Assembly (NCBI RefSeq): GCF_019464495.1
Contig: NZ_CP080492.1
Span: 2,046,001 to 2,110,000 of the forward strand
From: Leucobacter luti
GTDB taxonomy: Bacteria; Actinomycetota; Actinomycetes; Actinomycetales; Microbacteriaceae
Direction: 5' to 3'
Length of the DNA stretch: 64,000 bases
Positions 27,362 to 35,857 of this stretch are shown in pieces. The notes beneath the pieces were generated by a model. That model saw only the letters and a list, made by a program, of their open reading frames with translations. It was not told where the DNA came from and made no database searches. A program made the position numbers and the translations under genes. Numbering within the stretch: position 1 is the stretch's first letter; each line of letters begins with the position of its first letter.

Positions 27362-28551
27362 CTATGCGACCGTGACGGTGGATCCGCCTGCCGCCGCTGA
27401 TTCGGTGACCGCGGCGAGGAACTCCATGTTGTGCACGCCGTCCGCGAAGCTGCGGCAGCGCGGCAGCGACTGGCCTTCGGCGATGCCGGCGACCTCCTCG
27501 AGGAATGCGCGTGCCTGGTGCACGAACAAGTCGTTCTGGCCGATCCCGACCCCGGGGCGTCCATGGCCCAGCCGCCGGAGTAGTAGGGGTGCGCCGGACC
27601 AAGCGGCACGGTGCGGTACCCGACGAGATCGCTCAGTTCATCGTGCAGCATGACCTCGACCTGGGCCGGATTCGTCTGCGACCAGCGTGCGGCACCCCGC
27701 GAGCCGAAGATCTCGAGGAACAGGTCGTTGGGGTGGCCGGCGGCCACGCGGGAGACCTCGAGCGTTCCCACGCAGCGCTCGAAGCTCGCATTGAATGTCG
27801 CGTAGTCGTCGTTGGTGACGGGCGAGCGCTCCTCGCTGACGTTGCCGCGAGTGTGACCGACCACCTGTCCGAGGGGCTTGGGGCGCTCGGTGATCGCAGT
27901 GTGGAATCGGCCACCTGACACCTCACTGACCGGGCCGCACAGGTACTCCGCGAGGTAGCTCAGATGGCTCCCTACGTCGCCGAGCGCCCCTGATCCGGCC
28001 GGTCCCTGGTACCGCCAGCTGATGGGGGCGTCCGGCCGGCAGCCGTAGTCGGTCCAGTAGCGGCCTGAGAAGTGCTGCAGGTCGCCGAGCCGGCCATCGT
28101 CGATGAGCTGGCGGAGGAACGCGATCCCGGGTGAGCGGAGGTAGCTGAAGCCGATCCGGGCGACGAGGCCGCGCGATTGTGCTGCCGCGGCGAACTCAGC
28201 CATGGCGCGTGCGTCCTCGATCGTGTCGCTGAGCGGCTTCTCGCAGAGCACGTGCTTGCCAGCTGTGAGCAGACCCTCGACGATCTCGCGGTGCAGCGAG
28301 TTGGCGACGACGACGCTGACGACGTCGATGTCGTCTGCCGCTGCGATCGCGCGCCAGTCGCTGTCCGCGCGGGAGAAGCCATAGCGCGCTGCGGTCTCCT
28401 GGGCCAGGGGCTCGTAAACGTCGGCGATCGACACGAGCCGGATCTCGGGCAGCACAGGGCTGTAGACGGTGGTAGCTGCGCGGTAGGCGGCGGCGTGAGC
28501 CTTGCCCGCCATTCCTGCGCCGATAACGGCGACGCCGAGCGATGATGACAC
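27362..28551 (-). CDS. Gfo/Idh/MocA-family dehydrogenase (frameshift near 27553)
   Basis: Restored length is about 396 residues. The Rossmann motif VAVIGAGMAGKAHAAAYRA is at the N-terminus, VLCEKPLSDT carries the conserved EKP, and GDVGSHLSYLAEYLCG is typical of the C-terminal domain. The frame shifts in CCCCGGGG (27551-27556 region). After one added base the tail reads VGIGQNDLFVHQARAFLEEV, then ADGVHNMEFLAAVTESAAA, with a stop at 27362-27364. Without the correction the frame runs into the next gene and gives a spurious 771-residue fusion. The GTG at 28551 follows AGGGAGCAT. Substrate unknown; likely an inositol isomer or related keto sugar. Confidence 0.82.
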
Positions 28552-28583
28552 GATGCTCCCTTGCGATGGATGAGCGCGATAGG

Positions 28584-28599
28584 ATTGGAGCGCTCCAAT
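28584..28599. promoter_or_regulatory. LacI-type operator (perfect palindrome)
   Basis: ATTGGAGCGCTCCAAT is a perfect 16-bp palindrome. It lies directly downstream of the minus-strand promoter at 28607-28635 and 33 bp ahead of the Gfo/Idh start. It also lies upstream of the divergent LacI gene at 28685. Repression of both directions is plausible. Confidence 0.75.
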
Positions 28600-28606
28600 T
28601 TCGTCA

Positions 28607-28635
28607 AAGCTAATGTCCTGACATACTTCTGTCAA
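28607..28635 (-). promoter_or_regulatory. Promoter for the dehydrogenase-isomerase pair
   Basis: On the minus strand, TTGACA (28630-28635) and TAGCTT (28607-28612) are separated by exactly 17 bp. This is a good housekeeping sigma promoter with the LacI operator placed at the predicted start site. Confidence 0.65.
28614..28623 (+). promoter_or_regulatory. IolR-type operator inside the divergent promoter region
   Basis: TGTCCTGACA is an exact match to KGWCHTRACA. It falls between the -35 and -10 elements of the minus-strand promoter, an effective position for repression. Confidence 0.55.
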
Positions 28636-28684
28636 GGGGGAAAGCAGCGTGTTGCCGCCGGCGACGGGAGCGAACGGAGAAGCT

Positions 28685-29673
28685 ATGGGGAATCGGCCAA
28701 CGATCTACGATGTCGCAGCTCGGGCAGGCGTCTCGAAGTCGCTCGTCTCCCTCGTGCTCCAGGGCTCACCGCGCGTGCGCCCAGACAAGCGCGCGGCGGT
28801 GCTCGAAGCGGTGGCTGCACTCGGGTACTCGCCGAGTCGCCTCGCCGCAGGGCTTGCCGGCTCCCAGACCCGCAGCATTGGTGTGGTGATCGATGAATTT
28901 GAGAACCTGTGGTTCGCGCCGGTGCTGGAGGGAATCCGGGCGGCGCTTGCCGATGCACGGTACAGCCTGAGCGTTACGGATGCCCGCCTCAACGCACACC
29001 TCGGCCTCGACTCACTTGAAGCGTTCCGGGCGCTCCGCGTTGACGGAGTGATCCTTGCGGGCGAGGCATCGGAGGAGGCGCTCACGCAACTCGGCGTGCC
29101 CGTAGTGGTGCTGGGAACGCGTGCGGTGAGCGTGCCGGGGTGCCCGTTGTGGCAAGCGACGAGTTCGCCGGTGGCCGGCTCGCTGCAGCGCACCTCGCGA
29201 AGCTGGGGCACCGCGATGTGCTCTGTGTCTCTGCGCCCGGCGCCTCGGCCGCCGCGCGTGAGGCGGGCTGTGTGGCCGAACTGCGGGAGCGGGGGCTCTC
29301 GGTCCGTGTAGTGCGTGCCGCGCAGACGAGTGGCGCCGCCGCCGGTGCCGCGGTAGCGGAGCTTCTGGAGGAGCCCGAGGCGCGGCGGCCGACGGCGGTC
29401 TTCGCGGTGAATGATCCGATGGCGCTGGGGGTCATGGGGGTCGCCGCGCGGCTCGGGCTGAGCGTGCCGAGGGATCTCTCGGTGCTGGGGTACGACGACT
29501 CACCGCTCGCAGAGTACGAGCTCATCTCCCTCACCTCGATCAGTGGCGACCCGCGAGAGCTGGGAGAGGCTGCGGGCAGCGAACTGCTCGCCGTCCTGGG
29601 TGGCGGACACGCGCCGGCTGAGACGCTCCTCCAGCCGCGCCTGGTGCAGCGGGGTTCAACCGCCCCGAGATGA
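28685..29673 (+). CDS. LacI-family regulator 2 (frameshift near 29138)
   Basis: Restored length is about 329 residues. The helix-turn-helix TIYDVAARAGVSKSLVSLVL and hinge SRLAAGLAGSQTRS are nearly identical to those of the regulator at 25269. Its effector domain has FENLWFAPVLEG, DDSPLAEYEL and SLTSISGDPRELGEAAG. The break lies in CCGGGGTG (29135-29142); one added base joins SVPG to PVVASDEFAGGRL. The ATG at 28685 follows CGGAGAAGCT. It is divergent from the Gfo/Idh gene with the shared palindrome at 28584, which is probably its own operator. Confidence 0.85.
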
Positions 29674-29675
29674 AT

Positions 29676-29760
29676 TGGGCCGGGCTGGGCTGGCCTGATT
29701 TGGGCTGGGCTGGATTGGGTTGGGCTGGATTGGGTTGGGTTGGGTTGGGCTGGGCTGGGC
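29676..29760 (+). repeat. G-triplet tract with quadruplex-forming potential
   Basis: About 85 bases containing at least 13 GGG runs separated mostly by two to four bases, built from units such as GGGTTGGG and GGGCTGGG. It lies immediately after the stop codon of LacI regulator 2. The pattern on the plus strand fits the four-G-tract rule for quadruplexes. Confidence 0.65.
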
Positions 29761-29779
29761 GCCGATCATCGCGCGCAGC

Positions 29780-29861
29780 CGAGTTCGCGCAGGAAGTTCG
29801 AGTTCGCGCAGGAAGGAATTACGCAATGCATCCTGCGCGAACTCGAACTTCCTGCGTGAGC
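29780..29861. repeat. Dispersed palindromic repeat, copy 3 (REPIN-like)
   Basis: A perfect 25-bp inverted repeat, 29789-29813 against 29831-29855, with a 17-bp loop. Each arm contains GCAGGAAGTTCGAGTTC, the copy-3 version of the family unit. Confidence 0.7.
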
Positions 29862-29950
29862 GCGAATGGGCAGAACGAAAAGCCCCCAAGTTCACCCAGA
29901 TCCCTACAGCAGGCAGCAATACGCAGCCGTAAGCAGGGACCCGGCCCGCT

Positions 29951-30010
29951 TGCAGCGCACCAATGCAAGGTAGTGACCGCCTGCAGCGCGCCAATGCAAG
30001 GTGGTGCCCG
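29951..30010. repeat. 31-bp direct repeat, two copies
   Basis: Two near-identical units beginning TGCAGCGCRCCAATGCAAGG, at 29951-29981 and 29982-30010. They lie just upstream of the LacI-type operator and could be regulatory or a simple duplication. Confidence 0.55.
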
Positions 30011-30040
30011 TGTGCGCAGCGATCCCCGCGAGCACAGGTC

Positions 30041-30054
30041 TTGTACCGGTCCAA
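30041..30054. promoter_or_regulatory. LacI-type operator, CCGG class
   Basis: TTGTACCGGTCCAA differs at one base from the perfect palindrome TTGGACCGGTCCAA found at 34346. It lies about 270 bp upstream of the Gfo/Idh ATG at 30322. Confidence 0.55.
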
Positions 30055-30107
30055 CAAAATTCAGAAACCGCTCGGTTTCGGCGCGCAATTCGTGTACGTT
30101 ATGACTA

Positions 30108-30117
30108 TGTCCTGACA
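30108..30117 (+). promoter_or_regulatory. IolR-type operator upstream of the Gfo/Idh gene at 30322
   Basis: TGTCCTGACA is an exact match to KGWCHTRACA and is identical to the site at 28614. It follows a possible -10 (TATGAC). Confidence 0.5.
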
Positions 30118-30120
30118 ATC

Positions 30121-30290
30121 GCGCCGTACCCGGTGCCGTACCCGGTGCAGTGGTCGGCGCCAAACCCAGCGCTACACCCGGTGCCACTCCGGTGCAGTGC
30201 TCGGCGCCAAACCCGGCGCCAACCCAGCGCCAAACCCCGGCGCCACTCCGGCTCCACCCCGGTGCAGTGCCCAGCGCCGACACAGGCAGA
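30121..30290. repeat. GC-rich degenerate repeat leader
   Basis: Imperfect repeats of CCGGTGCAGTG and CGGCGCCAAACCC occur about every 25-45 bp between the IolR-type site and the gene. The frame has no ribosome binding site, so it is read as an untranslated leader of unknown role. Confidence 0.45.
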
Positions 30291-30321
30291 CCCGCTGAAA
30301 CAGAGATCACGAGGAACCGCA

Positions 30322-31329
30322 ATGACGCAGAACCCTGTCCGCTTCGGACTCATCGGAACCGGCCGTATCGGCCAGGTCCACGCCGCCAGTATCGCGGCCT
30401 CCCCTGACGCGGAGCTGGCCTGGGTGGCTGACCCGTTCATCGAGGGTGCGAACTCGGTGGCGCAGCGCTTTGGCGGCACGGCCACCGCCAGCCCCGAAGA
30501 GCTGATCGCATCCGGCGAGATTGATGCCGTGCTGATCGCGTCACCAACGCCCACGCACGTCGATCTCATTGAGGCGTCCATCTCAGCGGGCCTGCCCGTG
30601 CTCTGCGAAAAGCCGATCGACCTCGATATCGCCCGTGTTGACGCGCTTCGCCCGCTCGTCGCGTCGTCCGGTGTGCCCGTTGCCCTTGGCTTCAACCGTC
30701 GCTTCGACCCGAATCACGCGGCGGCGCAGGCGCGCGTGGCAGCCGGGGAGATCGGCGGGCTGGAGCAGCTGATCATCATCAGCCGCGATCCTGCAGCCCC
30801 GCCCGCGGAGTACATCTCCGTATCGGGCGGCATCTTCCGCGACATGACGATCCACGATTTCGACATGGCGAGGTTCTTCGTCTCTGACATTGTCTCGGTC
30901 ACTGCGACGGGCACGCGGGCCTTCGATCCGGGTGCCCGCGAGCACGGCGACTTCGACACTGCAACGGTCACCTTGACCACCTCCGCTGGCGCTGTCGTCA
31001 CGATCATCAACTCCCGCCATAGCGCTGTGGGGTACGACCAGCGGATCGAGGCGTTCGGCACCAAGGGCATGTTGCAGGTGGGCAACGTGCAGAGCAACAC
31101 GGTCACGCTCTCCACAGCCGACGCCGTTGAGGCGCGGCCGGCCTACCCAGAATTCTTCCTGGAGCGCTACGCTGCGGCGTACTCGAACGAGCTCACCGAG
31201 TTCGTGAAGCTTGTGCGGGGCGAAGCCTCCACGAGTCCCACGTTCGAAGACGGCCGCGCGGCACTGGTCCTCGCCGATGCGGCGCAGCGCTCTGCGACCG
31301 AGGGTGTCGCCGTCCAGGTTCAGCTCTGA
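30322..31329 (+). CDS. Gfo/Idh/MocA-family dehydrogenase, inositol 2-dehydrogenase-like
   Basis: The 335-residue product has the Rossmann motif FGLIGTGRIGQVHAASI, LCEKPIDLD with the EKP lysine, GFNRRFDPNH and MTIHDFDMARFF, which place the catalytic Asp and His as in IolG. This is the most IolG-like of the intact family members. The ATG at 30322 follows GAGGAACC. It is followed after 13 bp by a TIM-barrel isomerase gene and then a LacI gene. Both a LacI-type and an IolR-type site lie upstream. Confidence 0.87.
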   Translation: MTQNPVRFGLIGTGRIGQVHAASIAASPDAELAWVADPFIEGANSVAQRFGGTATASPEELIASGEIDAVLIASPTPTHVDLIEASISAGLPVLCEKPIDLDIARVDALRPLVASSGVPVALGFNRRFDPNHAAAQARVAAGEIGGLEQLIIISRDPAAPPAEYISVSGGIFRDMTIHDFDMARFFVSDIVSVTATGTRAFDPGAREHGDFDTATVTLTTSAGAVVTIINSRHSAVGYDQRIEAFGTKGMLQVGNVQSNTVTLSTADAVEARPAYPEFFLERYAAAYSNELTEFVKLVRGEASTSPTFEDGRAALVLADAAQRSATEGVAVQVQL

Positions 31330-31342
31330 GCACGGGGGACTC

Positions 31343-32116
31343 ATGAGCTATCGTCTCGCCGCCTGCGCGGAAATGCTGTTCCTTGACCTCCCCGTTGAGG
31401 AGCGTGTGCGCCGGATCCATGAGCGCGGGTATCTCGTGGAGATCTGGGACTGGAGCACGAAGGATCTCGCCGCGCTGGCGGCAACCGGGGCCGAGTTCTC
31501 GTCGATGACCGGATATCTGCGCGGCAACTTCACCACCGCGGAGGGCAGGGCGGCGCTCATTGCGACAGCGAAGGAGTCGCTCGTGGCCGCGGAGCTCATC
31601 GACTCGCCCCGCCTCAACCTGCACGGCACTGGCTTGGGCGATGGCGGGATCCCAGTCCTGCCAGGGGAAGCCGTCACCGGACAGGACTGGATCCAGGCCG
31701 CGGACACGCTGCGTGAGCTGGGCGAACTCGGCGCTGCGGCGGGGCGAACCTTCGTGCTGGAGAACCTCAATCTTGCCGTGGACCATCCCGGCACCCCGTT
31801 TGCGCGGGCTGCAGACACACTCGCCCTCGTGCGTGCTGTCGACCACCCACATGTGCGGCTCAACCTCGATTTGTACCACGCGCAGATCGGTGAGGGGAAC
31901 CTCGTCGAACTGGTGCGGGAGGCGCTGCCATGGATCGGGGAGATCCAGATCGCTGACGTTCCTGGTCGATGTGAGCCAGGCACGGGTGAGATCCGCTATG
32001 AGGCGGTCGCTGCCGCGCTGCGCGAGTTGGGCTACACCGGAGTGGTGGCGATGGAGGCCTGGGCGAGCGGGGATCCTGATGCTGCGCTCGATGCGTTCAC
32101 GGCGGCCTTTGCTTGA
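31343..32116 (+). CDS. Hydroxypyruvate isomerase-like TIM barrel
   Basis: The 257-residue product belongs to the Hyi/sugar isomerase group. It starts MSYRLAACAEMLFLDLP and has LENLNLAVDHPGTPF, RLNLDLYHAQIGEG, IGEIQIADVPGRCEPGTGEI and VAMEAW, which place two Glu, one Asp and one His around the metal site. Relatives isomerise hydroxypyruvate or tartronate semialdehyde, or keto-sugars. The substrate here is not known. It is co-transcribed with the Gfo/Idh gene upstream. Confidence 0.82.
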   Translation: MSYRLAACAEMLFLDLPVEERVRRIHERGYLVEIWDWSTKDLAALAATGAEFSSMTGYLRGNFTTAEGRAALIATAKESLVAAELIDSPRLNLHGTGLGDGGIPVLPGEAVTGQDWIQAADTLRELGELGAAAGRTFVLENLNLAVDHPGTPFARAADTLALVRAVDHPHVRLNLDLYHAQIGEGNLVELVREALPWIGEIQIADVPGRCEPGTGEIRYEAVAAALRELGYTGVVAMEAWASGDPDAALDAFTAAFA

Positions 32117-32161
32117 TGTTCCGAGCGGCACCGTAAGATGAGACGGGCGTAAGGAGGAGCA

Positions 32162-33244
32162 ATGTCGGATCAGGCTGATGCCGCCACGAGTGCTGCCTCT
32201 CGACCGCCCACGATCAGAGACGTCGCCCGCGTCGCCGGAGTGTCGAAGTCGCTCGTGTCGCTCGTGTTTAACGGGGGCGAGAACGTGAGCGAGGAGCGCA
32301 GGCTGCGTGTTGAGGCCGCCGCCGAGCAGCTCGGCTACCGCCCGAACCTCGTGGCGCAGTCCCTATCGGCTGGCCGACGCGATCTCGTTGCGATCTTCGT
32401 GTCGAACCTGCACAACCCGCTCTTCGCCGAGATTGTCGGTGCCGCAAAGGCCAGGCTCGCCGAGTCGGGCCAGCGCACGATGATCGTGAGCGCCCAAGTG
32501 GACGATGGCAGCGGTTCCACCGTGTTGGACCGGGACAATCTCGCGGTGCTGCAGGATCTGCGCCCGTCCGGGTTGATCACCGTCGGTACGATGCCCGGGT
32601 TCTCCGAGCTCGCGGATCTCACGGCGACCATTCCCACTGTCGTCGCCAGTGCCATTGACGCGACCGACGACGTGATCGCTACGGTGCGCAGCGACGATGA
32701 CGCCGGGATCAATCTCGTGGTGGCGCATCTCGCCGGGCAGGGGTTGCAGCGTATCGCCTTTATCGGCGGTGCCGGCGGTACCGTTTCTGCTTCGCGCGAG
32801 GCTGCGTTTCGTGCGGCCCTGGTGCGACACCAGCTCGGTGTGGGCTGGGTGGAGCGCGCTGACTTCACCGAGGCTGGCGCCCGCCGCGCGGTCGAGCGGA
32901 TGCTCACGGAGAACCGGATCCCGCAGGCCATTGTTGCGGTGAACGATCTCACGGCCGTTGGCGTGATCACCGCGCTCGAGGCCGCCGGTGTGCAAGTACC
33001 GCGCGACTGTCGTGTTACGGGCTACGACGACACGAGCCTCGCTGCGATCCCGCGGATTTCGCTCACGAGCATTGATCCGGACAACCGCAGGATCGGACGG
33101 GAAGCCGCTGAAGCGCTGCTGTCGGGCGGGGCAGGCGAAGTGCTGATCCCACCGCGTCTCGTGGTGCGCGCTTCGTCAGTTGCGCCCGCTCACCGGGCAA
33201 GTGCGGATGAGACCCACCGGGCCGCGGTGCGCATGGAAGAGTGA
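32162..33244 (+). CDS. LacI-family regulator 3
   Basis: The 360-residue product is intact. The helix-turn-helix reads TIRDVARVAGVSKSLVSLVF, with the same recognition helix as the other two LacI proteins but a different hinge (NLVAQSLSAGRRD). The effector domain has VSNLHNPLFAEIVGAAKARL, AVNDLTAVGVITALEAAG and GYDDTSLAAIPRISLTSID. An extra basic, Ala-rich tail ends at RMEE. GTAAGGAGGAGCA precedes the ATG. The different hinge suggests it reads the CCGG-centred operators at 30041, 34346 and 44001, while regulators 1 and 2 read the GCGC-centred ones. Confidence 0.9.
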   Translation: MSDQADAATSAASRPPTIRDVARVAGVSKSLVSLVFNGGENVSEERRLRVEAAAEQLGYRPNLVAQSLSAGRRDLVAIFVSNLHNPLFAEIVGAAKARLAESGQRTMIVSAQVDDGSGSTVLDRDNLAVLQDLRPSGLITVGTMPGFSELADLTATIPTVVASAIDATDDVIATVRSDDDAGINLVVAHLAGQGLQRIAFIGGAGGTVSASREAAFRAALVRHQLGVGWVERADFTEAGARRAVERMLTENRIPQAIVAVNDLTAVGVITALEAAGVQVPRDCRVTGYDDTSLAAIPRISLTSIDPDNRRIGREAAEALLSGGAGEVLIPPRLVVRASSVAPAHRASADETHRAAVRMEE

Positions 33245-33368
33245 GCCCCTGAGCTCATCGCCCCGGGGCGTCGCGCCGGGGAGCCGCGAGGTGGTGCCGC
33301 GAGGTGGTGCCGCGCCTCCACCTGGCCCGGCAGCCAGGCGAAGCAGGCCTCGCAGCCCCGGTCGCCTG

Positions 33369-34256
33369 CTATGCCGACGCAGTAAGCCGACGATCAGCCT
33401 CCGCGAAGCAGGCGAGGGTCGCTTCCCGCGCCTCGGCGAGGCCGCGCTCCAGCGGAAGCGAGCGGTGCCGATCGGAGAGCATCTCGACGCCCCACATCCC
33501 CGTGAACCCAGCCGCGCGGACCGCGTTGATGAACTCCGGCACGTCGAACGAGCCGGTGCCTGGCAGCAAACGCCTCTGCACGGTGTCCTCGAATAGCGTG
33601 CCGATCGGTGCGGCAGCGGCGTCATTGAGCTCAACAGAAAATAGGTACTCGCTCGGGAGTGACTCGGCGATCATGGTGTAGTCGGTTCCTGGGCGTGCGA
33701 CGTGCCAAATATCGACGCAGAGCCCGCCTGCGGGGTTCGCGACCTGGGTGACGAGGTCAATTCCGGCCTTGAGTGAGTCGCCGTAGCTCGCGAACGGCAA
33801 GAACTCGAAGGCAACGCGGGTCCCGTGCTCGGCCGCCTCAGTGGCGAGGGCATCGAAGCTTGCCGCGAAGCGGTCTGGATCCACTGCCCGCGAGCTCGTT
33901 TCAGGACCGATCTTGATGGTCTGTGCTCCGAGTGCCTCAGCTGCGGTGAGGAGTTCGCGGCGTATCCGGTCTGATTCAGGCCGGCGCTCGTCTTCGGTCC
34001 ACCAGTCCTCGATGAGCTCAAGTTCGAGCTGTGTGATCCCGTGATCTGCCAGTATGCCGCGGAGTTCGGTGAGTGTGCCCCGTTCAAGATACGCAGCGAG
34101 ATCGGAGTGTACGACGCCGAAGCCACGCCAGCCGCCGGCCGCGGCGGCCGCGATCCGGTCCTTGAGTCGGAGTGGGCTGCGACCAGTGCCTGGGCCAGGC
34201 ATTGCCGTGCCTGCGGAGGTCCAACAGGTAGCCATCAATTCGGGTGGCGTGGTCAT
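33369..34256 (-). CDS. Sugar phosphate isomerase/epimerase TIM barrel
   Basis: The 295-residue product starts MTTPPELMATCWTSAGTAMP and has GITQLELELIEDWW, TIKIGPETSSR, VAFEFLPFASYGD, LCVDIWHVARPGTDY and VELNDAAAAP, consistent with a metal-dependent barrel isomerase. It is divergent from the aldehyde dehydrogenase gene with the LacI-type operator at 34346 between them, so it may belong to the same regulon. Substrate unknown. Confidence 0.78.
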   Translation of the reverse strand: MTTPPELMATCWTSAGTAMPGPGTGRSPLRLKDRIAAAAAGGWRGFGVVHSDLAAYLERGTLTELRGILADHGITQLELELIEDWWTEDERRPESDRIRRELLTAAEALGAQTIKIGPETSSRAVDPDRFAASFDALATEAAEHGTRVAFEFLPFASYGDSLKAGIDLVTQVANPAGGLCVDIWHVARPGTDYTMIAESLPSEYLFSVELNDAAAAPIGTLFEDTVQRRLLPGTGSFDVPEFINAVRAAGFTGMWGVEMLSDRHRSLPLERGLAEAREATLACFAEADRRLTASA

Positions 34257-34315
34257 GCGGCTCCTTTGCGTCGCGGTGCATTCCGGCGGAATCTACACAC
34301 CATAGCGGCTCGGGG

Positions 34316-34345
34316 TTGACCTGGGTCAAGCCATGTGCTTATGAT
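34316..34345 (+). promoter_or_regulatory. Promoter of the aldehyde dehydrogenase-iolD2 operon
   Basis: TTGACC (34316-34321) and TATGAT (34340-34345) with an 18-bp spacer. The LacI-type operator starts at the very next base. Confidence 0.65.
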
Positions 34346-34359
34346 TTGGACCGGTCCAA
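34346..34359. promoter_or_regulatory. LacI-type operator, CCGG class (perfect palindrome)
   Basis: TTGGACCGGTCCAA is a perfect 14-bp palindrome, directly after the -10 box and 22 bp before the ATG. The layout is the same as at 44001. It is the clearest member of this operator class. Confidence 0.75.
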
Positions 34360-34381
34360 CCTGGAAACAAGGAGGCGTCGA

Positions 34382-35810
34382 ATGAAGAAGTTCGACCTGT
34401 TGATTGGCGGCGAGTGGCGCGAGAGCGCCGACCGAGCTCGCGGCCAGATCCGTTCACCATTCGACGGCAGCGCCGTCGGCGACATTGCGGTAGCGGGCGC
34501 GGCCGACGTCGAACTCGCCCTCTCCGCAGCCGAGCATGGCGCCGCGCTGTGGCGTCGCACCCCCGGCCACGAGCGGGCGGCAATTCTGAATCGCGCCGCG
34601 GTCCTCGCTGATGAGCGCGCGGACGAACTCGCAGCCATCATCTCGGCCGAGAACGGCAAACCGCTTGCTGAGGCGCTCGGCGAAGCGCGTCGCTCGGGCG
34701 CGATCATTCGCCTCTCGGCTCACGAGGGCACCCAGCTGTACGGCGAGCCTGCCGCTCGACGCAAACCCAGGTACGGGGCAGGACAAGGTGGGCTTTACGC
34801 TGCGCCAGCCTGTCGGGATCGTCGTCGCCATCACCCCGTTCAACTACCCCGCGTTGCTGGTGCTCCACAAGGTTGGCCCGGCCCTGGCGTCCGGCAACGC
34901 GGTCATTCTCAAACCCGCGAGTGCAACTCCGCTCACAGCGCTCGCCCTCGCCCAGATTTTCGTCGACGCCGGTGTGCCAGCTGGCGTGCTCTCGGTGCTC
35001 ACCGGATCCGGCGGCGTGCTCGGCGATGCGCTCGTGGCAGATCCGCGCGTGCGCAAGGTCTCATTCACCGGCTCGACGGGAGTCGGCGAGCGGATCTCCT
35101 CGCTCGCCGGCATCACGAAGCTCTCACTCGAGCTCGGTGCATCATCACCGACTCTCGTGCTGCCTGGCGCTGACCTCGAGCAGGCCGCGGCAGCCGTCGC
35201 GGCAGGCGGGTACGTCAACGGCGGACAGGTGTGCATCTCGGTGCAGCGCGTGATCCTGCACCGCGATATAGAGGCCGATTTCCTCGCCGCCCTGCAGCCA
35301 AAGGTCGAGGCGATTCGCATGGGTGATCCCTTCGCTGCGGGAACCACGCTCGGCCCACTCATCTCCGAGCGTGAAGCGGAGCGCGTCGCCACGAGTATCA
35401 CGCGCGCCGTGTCTGAGGGGGCCCAGCTGCTCACCGGAGGCGAGCGAGACGGAGCGTTCGTCTCACCCGCCATCGTCACCGGTGTCGACACGCGCCAGGC
35501 CTTCGCTCAGGAGGAGCTCTTCGGGCCAGCCGTCGCCGTCACCACCGTCGCCGATTTTGACGCCGCAATTGCCGCAGCAAACGGCACGCCGTATGGCCTC
35601 GCGGCGGGCGTATTTGGCGGCACGCTTGCGGAGGGCGTACGCGCCATGCGTGAGATCGATGCCGGCAGCATTCACCTCGGCTGGACCCCGCTGTGGCGTG
35701 CTGACCTGATGCCCTACGGGGGGTTCAAGGCCAGCGGCTACGGCAAAGAGGGTGTGCGCTCAACCGTTGCGGAGATGACGGAGGTCAAAACCGTCATCCT
35801 CCACGGCTGA
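34382..35810 (+). CDS. Aldehyde dehydrogenase family enzyme (frameshift near 34747)
   Basis: Restored length is about 476 residues. The first part (34382 to about 34746) reads MKKFDLLIGGEWRES through ISAENGKPLAEALGEARRS. After the break the product has LPLDANPGTGQDKVGFTLRQ, VVAITPFNYPALLVLHKVGP, SFTGSTGVGERISS, LELGASSPTLVLPGADL and the catalytic Cys in NGGQVCISVQR. The frame change is +1 relative (most simply two missing bases or one extra) at 34747-34750. It likely oxidises a semialdehyde made by the second iolD/aldolase module. AAGGAGG lies upstream of the ATG. Confidence 0.83.
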
Positions 35811-35857
35811 CGTCAGCCATCGATCACTTCACGAAGCAGCAAGGGAGCTCAAAGATC

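Larger units (their letters stand above)
29674..30321. other. 648-bp non-coding region: G-run tract, palindromic repeat, short tandem repeats, operators
   Basis: No gene is credible here. In order it holds a G-triplet tract (29676-29760), dispersed repeat copy 3 (29780-29861), a 31-bp direct repeat (29951-30010), a LacI-type operator (30041-30054), an IolR-type site (30108-30117) and a GC-rich degenerate repeat (30121-30290). It forms an unusually long leader for the Gfo/Idh gene at 30322. Confidence 0.65.

Noticed and set aside
26320..28635. Single 771-residue protein joining a Gfo/Idh dehydrogenase and a TIM barrel
   Set aside because: The middle section is out of frame (GSGSARTTCSC style). 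One added base near 27553 gives a normal dehydrogenase C-terminus and a stop at 27362, and the barrel has its own start at 27327.
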